64,000 bases of DNA, from contig CAUJNA010000530.1 of assembly GCA_963377175.1 (NCBI GenBank), positions 23,501-87,500 of the forward strand, in the 5' to 3' direction. The DNA comes from Effrenium voratum (lineage: Eukaryota; Sar; Dinophyceae; Suessiales; Symbiodiniaceae). The position numbers and the translations under genes were made by a program. Below, in pieces: positions 42,836 through 54,655 of this stretch (its first letter is position 1; each line of letters opens with the position of its first letter). The notes beneath the pieces are model-generated. The model did not search any database. It worked only from the letters and a program-made list of their open reading frames with translations, and was not told the DNA's origin.

Positions 42836-45622
42836 TCACGCGTACCTGTCCCCAATGGACAGTCGGTGAGTGCGTCGACGGAACTCTTCGTCCAAATTCT
42901 TTTGGGCTTCTCGCGCCCGGACACACTTCTTGTTATGATCCTCTGGTATCCAATGCCCTTTTCGGAGGCACCAATCCAGCAGAGGTGTATCGCATTTATT
43001 CGGATCGATGGCCGCAATAATGGCGCTCACATTGACCGAATAACCATGTTTGCCAAGGTTCAGGCCATCCCTCACGAATGATATATACTTACAGTTGAAA
43101 GCCAGCGAAAAGCATCTGTAAATAATATCACCCACCGGGCGCACGCGGTCCTTGACCAGGAGCTTCATTTCGTCCTCGGTGACGTCGAGGATTCTCGCTG
43201 CAATCCACAGCTTGTAGAATGTGTATAATCCCTCGCACTTGCACACCATCATACGAATGTAATCTTCACGCTCCTCAGCCGACCGGAAGACCCTTGTCCG
43301 AACATTCTCGGATTGAGAAATCTTCAGTACCGTTGATGGTAAAAGGATCCCTTCCTGATCGTGCTCAGTCATGTTGGGGTACCTCTTGAAGTCGTTGTGG
43401 TAAGGGCAGCCCGGCCTCCCCTCGAGTCCGGCATTCAACGTTCTCTCCTCACCACCTTCGAACATCCCCCACATCTTTGACATCTGCAGTGCGATGAATC
43501 CCGCCATGTATTGAGCCTCGCGCGGCTCATCAAGGCAAATCGCCATCCGCTGGGAATTTATGATATGCCGTGATGTCAAATCAGTGTCGCGGTACTGCCA
43601 ACCGCCATCTTCCTCTTCAGACACGTAGCCGGATGTATACCCTTGCGTGTCCATGTCGTCATCTTCAGGAACTTCCTCCGCCTCGTCATCATCCTCCTGT
43701 GCTGCCGCATCATGGTTGGCTTCTTCTTGTGCGCGCCTGGCATCACCCGAGACATTGGGCTTTTGATTGTCCTCATCGTCGTCGGAATTGATGTGGATGT
43801 AGAACCTCCCGGTGGAGATCAGTTGCGCTCCACATTCCAGGCATAAGCAGAAGCATGTGGGGATTGCGGTCGCACATGACGGACATATCCGGCACCTCAG
43901 TCCTTCCCATGTCTCGTCATTCAGGATGACGACTTTGCTGACCTCGTCCCTGACCTCGTTGGTCTGCGCATCGAACTCCTCCATCTTGTTGTCCCGGTAA
44001 AGTTCGCATGCACGATCGACCATGTCTTTGATGTAGTGCAGATTATCGGCACCTGCCTCGGTCTCAGGCATCCTCTCGTTGATCTTTGCGACGTTCTGGA
44101 GGAACATCGCAGCCGACTCTTGGGATGAGTTGACGAAACCAGGACAGATCTCGTTCTCCACACATTTCGAGTACGCTCTCTTGATGTCGCCGTACTCCAG
44201 GCGTTTCCCTCCGTTGCTTTTGCCAATCCAAATGGACTTGACCTCATAGAACGGGATCACGTCAAAGGCCATGAATGTCCCATTTGCCGCGACTCCAGCT
44301 CCATACCGCGCGAGGGTTGCACTGGGAATGTAGATGATCGCAATCGGATCCCCCGTCCTTACGTTTTGTAGCGTCACCTTTGTCGCTACGTTCATCTCAT
44401 CCCATGGAGCAAATGCTCCGAAGTGCAGTGCTAGCCTGTTTCCGCCATCGATTCCGCCGGGGACTAGCCCACAGCGTACGATGCTTGGCAGGTTTTCCAC
44501 ATACGTCACATGGAATGCTCCTCCGAGAGAATCACCCATCCTTGCGGAATACCTATTTGCCAGTGCGGATGAGCTCATGAATCCAAAATCACTGTGACCA
44601 GTTGTGACTCGGATGCACCAAGGCCTGTACCATCCATCGCATCTGTTGAACATCCTGTCGATGTCATCCCGATCCAGGCCAGCCTTGGTCATCTCCTCCC
44701 TGGCCGCCCTCGTGTCATTCGGGTTCATGATGCTTGGAAACCTTGCTGCCAGGACCTGAAATCTCGATTTCTTATGTCCGGACTCCTGCCACTTGATCAC
44801 TTCCATGATGCCCATGTATCGTTTTGCTCTCGAGGTTGTAGGTGGGAATATGTCGTTGTTCCGGTCGTCAATGACTGCATCAATGTCGACCCATCCACCT
44901 TCGTCGCATCTGAAAACACTTCCTCGGCAATTGCCGATTTTGTGCCGAAGGACTCTGCATAGGTTGTGAGATAGCTGGTTTGCTTGATCTTTCGTAGCAA
45001 ATACCGAGCGATCATCGCCAATCCTGCATAGTGGAGCACCGTCAAAAGGAGCAACGCAGAAATTGACGCTCTTGCCAAGCTGCATCACATCCACCTGCTC
45101 AAGGTTGGCACCTTTGGGAAAGTAACTGGGGTCAACACTAGACGCATACGCCCACGGCATATGCACGTTACTCACGTCGCCATACTTCGGGATGTAGCAT
45201 GGAATGGTGTCACATCCTCGCTCTAGCGTCGTCTTGAACGTTCTGTTGTCCCCGCACGGATTGTGGGTGAGGTCCACGCCACCGCATTGTAGCTCTCCTC
45301 CCTCAGCCGTGTCAGCCATCTCCACCAGATTGATGGTATAGCTATACATTTCAATTGTTTCTTTCCCTGCTTGTCCTCCTCTCTTGCGTTCCTTGGACGT
45401 TGATGAGGACGGCTCTTCCGTATCCCCCATTTCTTCATCCGAGGAAACAGGATCACTGCTGAGTAGTTCACGGATCTTCTTCATCGCCTTCTCATTCCCA
45501 GCAGCCTCCTCATAGTCCTTGCAGTCGCCGTCGTGGGCCAGGTTCGCGCACCTCATACAAATTCCCATCTCTCCCATGCACTTCTCCATTGATTCCAGGA
45601 ATCCGAGTGCCGCGCCCATCAA
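42836..45622 (-). CDS. Distal C-terminal extension with Tpt1/KptA RNA 2'-phosphotransferase domain, copy B
   Basis: 928 codons, the end of the polyprotein or a separate overlapping ORF. Residues about 215-470 (44980-44213) form a Tpt1/KptA fold: LSHNLCRVLRHKIGN, EGGWVDIDAVI, SRFQVL, CIRVTTGHS, AFHVTYVENLPSIVRCGLVP, then NRLALHFGAFAPWDE. The four catalytic positions of Tpt1 are all present: R226, H227, R338 and R396. Known Tpt1 enzymes transfer an RNA 2'-phosphate to NAD+, for example at tRNA splice junctions. An N-terminal CMRCANLAHDGDC cluster, a Cys-rich finger (C577-C597) and an acidic linker flank it. The coding part continues through LSIGDRYA to the stop. The frame relation to the previous ORF is unresolved. 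Confidence 0.82.
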   Translation of the reverse strand: MMGAALGFLESMEKCMGEMGICMRCANLAHDGDCKDYEEAAGNEKAMKKIRELLSSDPVSSDEEMGDTEEPSSSTSKERKRGGQAGKETIEMYSYTINLVEMADTAEGGELQCGGVDLTHNPCGDNRTFKTTLERGCDTIPCYIPKYGDVSNVHMPWAYASSVDPSYFPKGANLEQVDVMQLGKSVNFCVAPFDGAPLCRIGDDRSVFATKDQANQLSHNLCRVLRHKIGNCRGSVFRCDEGGWVDIDAVIDDRNNDIFPPTTSRAKRYMGIMEVIKWQESGHKKSRFQVLAARFPSIMNPNDTRAAREEMTKAGLDRDDIDRMFNRCDGWYRPWCIRVTTGHSDFGFMSSSALANRYSARMGDSLGGAFHVTYVENLPSIVRCGLVPGGIDGGNRLALHFGAFAPWDEMNVATKVTLQNVRTGDPIAIIYIPSATLARYGAGVAANGTFMAFDVIPFYEVKSIWIGKSNGGKRLEYGDIKRAYSKCVENEICPGFVNSSQESAAMFLQNVAKINERMPETEAGADNLHYIKDMVDRACELYRDNKMEEFDAQTNEVRDEVSKVVILNDETWEGLRCRICPSCATAIPTCFCLCLECGAQLISTGRFYIHINSDDDEDNQKPNVSGDARRAQEEANHDAAAQEDDDEAEEVPEDDDMDTQGYTSGYVSEEEDGGWQYRDTDLTSRHIINSQRMAICLDEPREAQYMAGFIALQMSKMWGMFEGGEERTLNAGLEGRPGCPYHNDFKRYPNMTEHDQEGILLPSTVLKISQSENVRTRVFRSAEEREDYIRMMVCKCEGLYTFYKLWIAARILDVTEDEMKLLVKDRVRPVGDIIYRCFSLAFNCKYISFVRDGLNLGKHGYSVNVSAIIAAIDPNKCDTPLLDWCLRKGHWIPEDHNKKCVRAREAQKNLDEEFRRRTHRLSIGDRYA

Positions 45623-48578
45623 TCACTCGCTGCTTCTTTTCTTCTTTCTCAGCGTTGGGCTGAGAGCTTCGGCTCGGGTCTGGTGCTTGACCAAGACCGT
45701 CGCCTTTGCCCTCCGTTGCCTTTTTCTTGGATCCTTGGGTGGCGGGCTCGGTCATCAGGGATCGCGGATGTCTGGGCTTGATCTTGTTCATGATGTCCAG
45801 CACTTCTTTCGTGGGCGCCCCGAGTTGGGCGGAAGGCTTATTCCGCTTTCGGTTCTGGCCCGTCGTGTGGCTCACGTTCCCGGCGAGGCGTCGTACGATT
45901 GACTGCTCGAACTCCCTCTTGATCTTCCACACATCCTTCCACAGCGGGAGTTCGTGCTGAAAGTACGACATCACCTCAAAGAACCCCAATATCATCTCGA
46001 CGACGTCCCCCAAGGATTCCTCATTCGAAGTCTGTCCCAGGAGGTCATACATCGTCCCCTGATCGAGCACGCTCTTGATCCAGGATGAATAGGCCACGTT
46101 GCCAAGATCCTTGTCTATCATGAAGATGGAGGTCCTCTCCTCAACTCCCTCGGAGTTCTTGCACGTGATCACATCCCGGGATGCACACAATTGCTTCCCG
46201 TGACCGTTGTTGTAGAACTGCGCTGCTTGATCCATTGTCATGCTCACGAAACCCACGTGGGATAGCTCCTTCTTCAGCTTGGAATATGCGAGTTCCCGAA
46301 TAATCGTGGTCATGGCCTGAACATTGTTGACGTCCACCATGAGGTTTTGAAGATCAGGGATTGCTACCACGCATTCCGCGAAAAGTCGCGTATACAGCTT
46401 CCTCCCCTCAGTTGATCTCACAATACCGTTCGTGTCCGCATTCCAGTTCGCGCAACAGTTCACGCAAGAAGTGGGATTGAATTTCGAGTTTGATCCGAGC
46501 ACCTTAGACTTGTTCACCTGCATCTCTCTCACACAAAGTTCGCAGATCAAACCACTGAGCTCGGTGACCGAATACCATCGAAGACGTTGATCACTGACAT
46601 CGGTGTTCCCAAACGCATCTTGTCCGCCGTGCCCTTCGTCTTGCCGTTCTTGTTTCCGCTTTGATTGAGCAGTGAAGGTCGGCTTGTACTCAAATTTCAC
46701 CTTCGATTCCTCCATGTTCTTCGGGACATTGAAGCGAAGGTCGGGCTCGTTTATGCATGTCTCCTCCAGCTCTCGCACGAACGCGTTGCTTGGTGCGACC
46801 ACATCGATGGATTTCTCCACCAACAATCGCTTCAGGAGGAAATGGTGCAGATTCGAGCTCCCAGGGATCTTGTAGTTCTTACCTGTGAGCGCGTGGGCAA
46901 CGCGCCACAGGCGATCATTCTCGGTCACCAACGCGCCTGCCGCCTTGCAGATCTCGCTCACCTTGTTGGCGATCGTCCCCAAGTCCCCTCTTCCTCCATG
47001 GAAAGCTACATCGCGATTCACGCACACCACGACCAGGCCCTTGCACGTGTTGACGAGGTCGGATATCGCCTTTTGCAAGGAGTCAATGATGGGGTTGGCG
47101 GTCACCTGCCACCCACACCCTCTCATGCACACCCAATCATAGAGCGACATCCAAATGTGCACCGACACAGGTGAGTCATCCATGTCTCGCCTCCGTCGTT
47201 CGATGATGAGCTTTTCCAATTTCTGTAAACGGGAGATAATACTCATTGTGTCATTGGGCAAGGAGACTTGCTCACTCGACCCATAGTACGATCTCTCTTC
47301 GATATTTGTCCACCCCTGTTCGTTGACCATCATCTGCAAGGTCTTCGTGCTCCCTTTCGCATTGACAGCCCTCAGGGGCCAATCCAGGACCAAGAAGCTC
47401 TTCTTCTGAATCATCATGTCGCAAATTGTTGCCTCACCAATGGGGCCCCTTTTCAGTCCCTTGATCATCCGGATCAATCGTCCAGGCGCGTTGTCTGGGT
47501 TCTTCTCTGCCTGGATCAACGCGTTGATGGCTTTGGCGCCCGGAAGGCGTCCAGTAATCAAGCATCCTGTTTGGGCACACATGAAAGCGTACAGCTGAAG
47601 CCATGCCGCATTCCCCTTTCCAACATAGGAAAGAATAATCTTCTCCGCGCTGGTCTTCTCCTCGAAATGCAACAGCGAAGAAGTCAGGCATCTCAGCATA
47701 CACTCCCAATAGGTCGCGTTCTTACCTTCTGCGAGACACGGCCCAAATACAGTCTGTATAATTGGGTACCCTGTGTTGGTGTCTATGTTGAACTTCACAT
47801 TGACAGTCGCGCCGCTCAGAGTAATACCCCCTTCGAATGAGGTGTATGTGTCGAGCCCAGCAGTTGGGCTGATGATTGTCCATCTGTCATCATCACCGCC
47901 GGAGTTCATGCGGAATATGGAGTCGATGATCTCGTTGTCGATCTTGACGGCATCGCTAGCATACGACCCCCCACTTGAAGCTCCCTGCTGGGGGACTGGC
48001 CCACCAGAGGTTTGACTCCTTTGCCCGGAGCTCGACGCAGACTTCTGCTGTCGCTCCGTCCTCCGCGGCGGTTCAGTCTTCGATGAGCCCATCACCCACC
48101 ACGTCGGCTCCTCTCCGATCGCGAAGTCCTCGGGGTACCTCTCCAGTTCCCTCTCGACTTCGTGAATGGTGCAGTAGTTGTTCTGGTAGAAGTCGATCAT
48201 GACATCCTTCTCGGCTTTCTTTTCGATCTCCTTCAGCCAGCTTACCCACTTGCGCCGATCTTGGTTCTCAGCGGCCCTGTCAGCCGCGTGTGGTGCCAAA
48301 CTGATGGAGTTGATGTTCATCGCAGGCAGCTTTGATTCGTAGATCATGTCGATGCACCACAGGAAGTTCCTGGCGAACTCGACCTCTCGATAGAGTTCTT
48401 TTAGCTCATTCTTGTCCTGACGGAAATAAGCTGTGTACGACTGATCCCTAGCATGCCTTTCACCGAGCAATGGCTGCAACCTCCTCATGATGAAGGAAAC
48501 GCACATGAGCGAGTTGATTGCCCCGATGCACGCGTCAGAGATATCACTGGGGGTTGACCCACAGATCATCCAGCGCAA
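45510..48578 (-). pseudogene. Central C-terminal extension, copy B, function unknown
   Basis: 1022 codons aligning with copy A 1-2700 at high identity. Segments include TGYPIIQTVFGPCLAEGKN, then SYVGKGNAAWLQLYAFMCAQ, HIWMSLYDWVCMRGCGWQV, VVVCVNRDVAFHGGRGDLG and a paired-cysteine cluster (ICELC ... CVNCC). Upstream (48579-48950) is damaged: copy A has about 230 extra bases there, and copy B has an inserted TAG-containing stretch near 48715. The last 35 or so codons (RGTRIPGINGEVHGRDGNL) look out of frame; the real continuation is probably the next ORF. Confidence 0.7.
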
Positions 48579-48949
48579 AAGATTGTGCTGGTTAGCTTCT
48601 TCATCTCTTCTCAGTGCATATGCGAGGTTCTTCCTCGATGCTCGCAGCTCATTCTGGTAGATCAGCCCAAGGTCCCAATTCTTCTGGTAGTCGTCCTTTG
48701 CGCCACGACCGTAGACTTAGAAGTCGAGCTTGGGGGGCTTGGCCACGCTCAACGTGAATACTTTCCCCCAGTTTCGATCTCTGAATTTCCCGATCGTGCC
48801 TTTCAAACTCTGCAGTTGTCACCACCTTCTCGACGATGAGGTTCTATCTGTGATGGATCTCAGCATATCTGCCCCTTCTATGCAGTACTTGGTGACGTTG
48901 AGCAGCTCAGGGTTCTTCGCTAGGAGTGATGCCTCACCGCAAAGTTGGT

Positions 48950-51268
48950 TCAGCGCCGCCACGATCTTCTACAGAATTCCCTCCAGCCAAGCATGCATTC
49001 GTCGGCAGAAAGTTGTCCGAAAACTTTGCTGGTAAATTCTAATGCAACCCTCATGGATTGCCCTTCTCCTTTCATCATTCCGCGGCACTTGGCAGAGTAA
49101 TACGCTGAGTAGGCGTAGATAGCGGGGACGCCAATGTCCTCGATCCACTTTATGCACATGCCCAGGTCGCTGCCCATTTCCATTCTCTTGGGGATTCTTT
49201 TTCCCTCCTCGATGGCGTTCTTCACGAGGTTCCCCAAGAATATTGCCGCTTGCCTGGATTTCCCAACAGGCACGCAGAAGAACTCACTCGTATTGACGAC
49301 GGTCGCATTGGCAGTCATCTTGATGATATTCTCCAGACCCGGGAAAACCCAAAATAAGCAGCTGCGAATAAAGCCACGGAATAGTCCCAATACGAGCCCA
49401 GCTTCTGATCGAGGTGAGGGACTGGCCCTACTCCTCGTCGAAACTTGAGGTTCGGGACTAGCCCAGCTCCCCGTTGAAACCAGAGGTTCGGGACTAGCCC
49501 AGCTCCTCAGTGGTACAGTCGGGGTGGTGCGAATTTCACACGCAGTAGCTTGATGCTTCCGCGATCTCCCTCGCGTAGTGCAAGCAAGAGCGAGTTTCAA
49601 TGGTGCCGGCTGGAGGCACTGTGCTCGAGCACGAAAACGGTGGAGGATCACACCCACAATTAACGACGTGTACAACTGGGTTTCTTTGGTTTCCCGACCG
49701 GCACAAGGTCCATGCTCATGGTTTCCATTACATTTCTTAGACAACGAGCTGCCAAGGTCAAAATTCCATGAAACAACTCTCCATGGTTTCTTGATTGGCA
49801 TGGGTTTCTTAGCATATCTTTGCTTCAAGCCATAGCGACGCCCATCAAACTCATGACTAATGCCATCATGAACAACCTCATGCAGTCTCTCGTCCTTCCA
49901 ATAATCGCAACTTCCAGGCAACTCAAACAAAATCGCAGCTCGTTTCGTCATGGCATGCCGTTTGATTTCAACGAACCGTTCAAACAATCTCCAAAATTTC
50001 CTCTGTTTGGCCTCGATTTTCTCTGCGGTGTCAATTCCGCGAGTCTTGTTGAGGCGTGCCCATGATGATCCCCCCGTGCAAGGCCCGGCGAAGAACAACA
50101 AATCGGAAGGTTTAGTCAGTACATGTCTGGCGATTCTCCCCCCGTACTCGCTCAGTAAGTCATCGACCAAAGTTATGGTGACGACCTGCGGCCCGTTATG
50201 GCGGGCAAGGGCAGTGAACCAGTTACGCGGTTCGGAACATGCCATCAGCACAATGGGCCGAGCCAAGTCAACACTGTATAAAGTGACGACTGTGCGAGTT
50301 CTCATACCAGGAAGCGAGACATGCACAGGAGCGCGAAGCACACCACCGTCATGTTTAACCATCGCGAGCTCAATACCCGGCGCTAACTGTGGTTTGTGCT
50401 TCACCGCAATGCGATACGGAACAAAACAACGACCAGGGACAAGTTGCTCGTGATTGATATGCAGACAACGCATAAGCAGCTTCAACCGGAGCAAAGTTTC
50501 CAAAGCAAGGTCGTTGACACATTTTAATTCAATGCGCTCGTTCGACAGTTCTTCAACGAATGCGGCCAGCACGGACTGCATGTCAACATCCCCGGACCCG
50601 ACGTGAATTGGTCGTGGTCGTGGAGATCGCTCCCGCGCCGGTACAGCAACCGGTACGGGATGAAACTGCCAAACTGCGCGTTCAACCCATCCATCAATCC
50701 GCTCACACTGCAACCCAGGGTCAACCCTATCCTCGACCTTGAGCCATGACCCGTTCCTCAGAAACCAAGTGGAACGAAGCCACTTGCTCCCGAATGGTGT
50801 CACAACCGCGAGTGGAGGTTTCACACGCATCAATCTGGGTCCCTTGGCAACGACAACCGGATCATGTCCTTCATGTTCATGCAATCCCTCTTTGGACGTC
50901 AATCCGGACCACCATAGATCCGGGGGCATGATCGGAATGTGTGTGTACGGAAATGTGGGAACTCCGTCAACCGTTCCCGAAGCAGTCTGCATGGTCCCTT
51001 TTATGGGATCACACGGGTGTGAGCGCCTTGAGGGTATCCGGGTCAGACAGCAAGCTCGGGTCAAGTAGACCAATCTGCAAACATGCATGTTTCCACTTGC
51101 GTCCATCATCGAACGCCTTGGTGTAGATGTCAGCCGCCATTCTGTCGGTGACCTCATACGCCAAATACATGTAATCACGTGTGAACATCTCATGCATCCA
51201 CGAAATGCTAACACCATGGCTTCTCTCAAGGTGGCGCATCGTGGGGTTTCTCCCTGATCGCACGACAC
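48950..51268 (-). pseudogene. Start of C-terminal extension with methyltransferase-like segment, copy B
   Basis: The first roughly 85 codons overlap RNase H out of frame and are not real. From about 51010 (CDPIKGTMQTASGTVDGV) it matches the copy A frame. It has FAGPCTGGSSW, FELPGSCDYW and CNGNHEHGPCAGRETKE, then two WASPEP repeats (49454-49465, 49490-49501), then SEFFCVPVGKSRQAAIFLG. A 10-bp deletion near 48970 shifts it out of frame. Confidence 0.75.
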
Positions 51269-52136
51269 CGATCATAGCCTTGTTATCGTCATAGAACACA
51301 AAGTTCGGTGACTTCTTGAGAATCCGCTCTAACAACTTTAGAGCAGGCATACCCATCGTTCTCATGGCAACATCGGCCGCAACTATTTCGGCCTCGGGGG
51401 TTGAGTGACTGACACAACCTTGTCTTTTTGAGCTGCCCGACAACGGGAACCGGGTATTAGGCCCTTGTATATTCAAGTGTCCACCAGAGGTGGAACGTAG
51501 CGAGTCGACGCATCCTGCAAAGTCAGCGTCCGCATACAAGGCCAAGTGCACATCATCCATGGAGTCTCCGACCCAACCGACCATGCGCCAATGTTTAGTA
51601 TGATGTACATAGCACATCAAACGATGCAAACCCCGATCATCGGAGTCAGTCCACCTGTGCACATTCCGTGCTAGGCGATTCACTTGCCGCAACAAATCGA
51701 AGCGAGCAATCCGCGCACCGTACAGCAACTTCATTAGTACGCTAGCGGCATGCGGAGCAAGGTGTCCACGCACGGGCTCCTTCATGGCCAACTCAGGAGT
51801 CCCTCCCCGCTGGTCCGGCACTGTGGCAGAACCGTCGGTGGGCACAAGATTGTTACACCAATTGCACACGACTGACGGCCCCTCTTTGGCAGGCTTCCGT
51901 GAGACGTGATTCTTTGTTTCTTCATGCAACTCAGGAGTCACAACCTTATTCAATTTTACATCGCCCGCCACCTCAAGATAGCGGTCGACACAGGAACGTA
52001 GGAACTGTTCCATGTCATAGGTCACCGTTGTTACGCGGTGTCCGTTCCCGAGAGTGACGTTTCCCTTGCTCTGATTACAACCAAGGTACATGTCAAGTCC
52101 AGTCTCGGGCTCAATCTTCAAACGTGTACGCAACAT
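51009..52136 (-). pseudogene. RNase H, copy B
   Basis: Same frame as the RT piece, after the nonsense codon. It carries YADADFAG, STPEAEIVAADVAMRTMGM, DDNKAMIGVV and the NPTMRHLERSHG stretch. It ends at ...KALTPV because GT is missing relative to copy A (CACGGGTG for CACGTGGGTG), which shifts the frame just before the extension. Confidence 0.9.
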
Positions 52137-52145
52137 GCTCCATCC

Positions 52146-53813
52146 CTATGCAAGGTTCTTTTGCGGTCCTGCCATTTTGAAGTCGTCGACATACACAACC
52201 AGAACAAGCTGGAGCTTTTCATGAATGTACACTGAAGGCCATTCTTCACCGATGGGTTCAAAACCAACGGCGCGCACCGATTCACCACAGTGCTGCTCCC
52301 AGAATGTCCCCGCATCTGGGTGTCCGTACAGCGCCTTCCTCAACGGGACGACTGGTCTTCTGTGCTTACCCCATTTGCATTCACTCGGCACAGCCTCCGG
52401 TGGCAATTCAATCCAACACGGCGTGCCTCTCAAGGTGGCCTGGATGTACGCTTGAACAGCGTCGGCCATCTGCACATCCCAACCATCATGACAACCCAAA
52501 AAATCCGCCCAACGCGAGGCCTCAAACGAAGCAGGAGAGTTCCCCAAATCTTGAAACATCGCAGCTTCAAAGCTTTGATTCTTCACTTGGTTCCCCAGCA
52601 ACACGCCTCTACCCTTGAACTTCCTTTTAGGATCACCAACAGGCAACTGTGAGTGCTTTTCAACGCAAATGCCATGTGCGCGAGCCATGTGTATCTCTTC
52701 TCCTTTCGCTTTCGCCTCCTTGGCCACAGCGTCATATTCACGCACTGCGCCAAGATCGAAGACGCCCTGGTCGATTAATCCCGACCATTCTTTCTTCATC
52801 GATGCCAACGCATCAGGGTTGGTCAGCATTTCTTTCCGGCCAACCGGCCTGGACACTAAAGCGTCGAAGAATCGTACAACTTTCACGGCTTTCTCTCTGT
52901 GCTGTATTCGCTCAGACGTCACGCACGGCATCGATGGGTATTTCTTGGCTTCACCGTTTTCACCTATTGCAGGCATCGCGAGTGGCACTTTTCCAGAAAC
53001 AACCTCAGCAGACTCCTCCCATTCATACCAGGTAAAATCCGTCGATTCGTCGATCGTTGGATCTGTCCCCGATGTCGTCTCAGCTTCGTCTTTCTGACGC
53101 TCCATGACTGATGCAACTGCCTTCGTCCAATTTGGAGTCGACTTTGATCGCTCCTCTGATTTGAACTTCCAGGCGTAAATTACTACCAGACACTCAAATT
53201 CTTTCTCAAGCTGAACGTTTCGTCTCAAGACGTCTTGGGATTGCTTGGAATCCATGAGAACAACCACTCCGTCAGCAGGATTTACAACAATCCTGACCCA
53301 ATCAAGTTCAGCCAAGTGTTTCCCATCCATTGGGTTCTTGATCTTTGATATGTTCTTCCGCAATCCCCAATTGTACTGCCATTCAACTCCACCCCAGCGG
53401 TTTCGAAGCATCGCTCGAATTCTCTTACCACCGGGCATCTGCGATGTCTGTGCCTCTGCCGGCGCAGAAATCTCGGGTTCCTTACTCTTGGGATCGTCTT
53501 TCTTCTTCTTACCACCACCCTTCACCTCGGCCTTTTCTTCCTCGGTGTAGTACTTTCTCATCATTGCCCATTCATCGGGAGTGTACTCTGGTGGTCTCGT
53601 CGTCTTCATTAGCCTGAATCCATCTTTCCCGACAGGATATGGTCTCCCGGCCTTATCGATCTTCACCTCCTTACCATCATCGTTGACGTACGTGATGCCA
53701 TCCCCAGGTAGCCCAGCTGACACATGTGGAAGGTCGGGCTTCTTAACTTCTCCATCGCCCTTGGCATGTCCGGACATGCCCAACAACCCCTTGCATCTGG
53801 GATAGGTGTACAT
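52146..53813 (-). pseudogene. Pol N-part and reverse transcriptase, copy B
   Basis: 555 codons. The first residues span the join of the 4-kb deletion (GLLGMSGHAKGDGEV). It retains the pre-RT spacer and RT with KRKFKGRGVLLGNQV, D in QMADAVQAYIQA and YVDD. It stops at 52146-52148, where copy A has CAA (Gln) and copy B has TAG in the same frame. Readthrough would restore RT-RNase H continuity. Confidence 0.9.
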
Positions 53814-53869
53814 CGATCATTGGATCACCAAAAGACGGAAAGAGAATCGAACCTGGCATTAGTGACGAA

Positions 53870-54655
53870 TTAGGGGTCAGATTCGATGATGATGACAGTC
53901 ACCCTCTTGTCTACCCTAGTCGAATTAGCTTGGGGTCCTCCCTCAGCGCGTTTCACTACTGCTCGTTCACGATGTCCATCTTTACTGCTAGAGGCTTCCT
54001 GTGTCTCCAGCTTCTTGAGCGCACGTAGTTCCTCGTTGTCAGCATCAAGTTGACGAACAAAACTCTCTTCTTGCTTGAGTGTCGCCTCCCTTTCCTTCAG
54101 TTGTCCCTGAAGCTCATGCATCTCCTCGAGGTACTCATCATACACTCCCTTAGCTGTCAATCTCCAGTACTCGGCCTCCTTCGACTTCTCGTCCATCGTG
54201 CACCGTTCTTCTTGTTTTGCTTCTTTGACCTGGGCTAACTCCAAGATCGCATCTTGACGATGACCACCCTCGATAGCAATCATCTGGTCCTTCATCGACA
54301 CGTCGGATTCATACTGTTTGACGATCTCTTCCTTCTCACGAAGTAAGCAATCTGCTCTCTTCGATTCTTGTTCCGCGAATATTGTAACGTCGTTCAGTCT
54401 CGCCATCAGCTGTTCCCTGGAGTCCTCCATAGAGTACGTCTCGGGGCGTTTGACGAGTGCGTGCTCCAACTGTGATTTTAGGCTTTGGACCATCTCCTCC
54501 TCGTTGAACTTCTCGATAGATGTAGACGATTCGATGCCTCTGATCTGTTGCTGATAAACTGATATTTGTTGCGAAGCTTCACGGTGTATCTGATTTGCAT
54601 GTATAGCTGATTCCTGCGCGGCCGACTTCTCGCTTGCCATGTAGGATTTCATCAC
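53870..54655 (-). pseudogene. Gag coiled-coil continuation, copy B
   Basis: Continues the coiled coil in the shifted frame for 261 codons (MASEKSAAQESAIHANQIHR). It stops early because about 14-17 bases present in copy A near 12160-12190 are missing here. The Gag core and CCCH fingers are absent from copy B. Confidence 0.85.

Noticed and set aside
42836..45622. A host Tpt1 gene that happens to lie near the element
   Set aside because: It lies between the two LTRs, in the same orientation, contiguous with the conserved extension and followed by the polypurine tract. It is better read as part of the element, although capture of a host gene is the likely ultimate origin.
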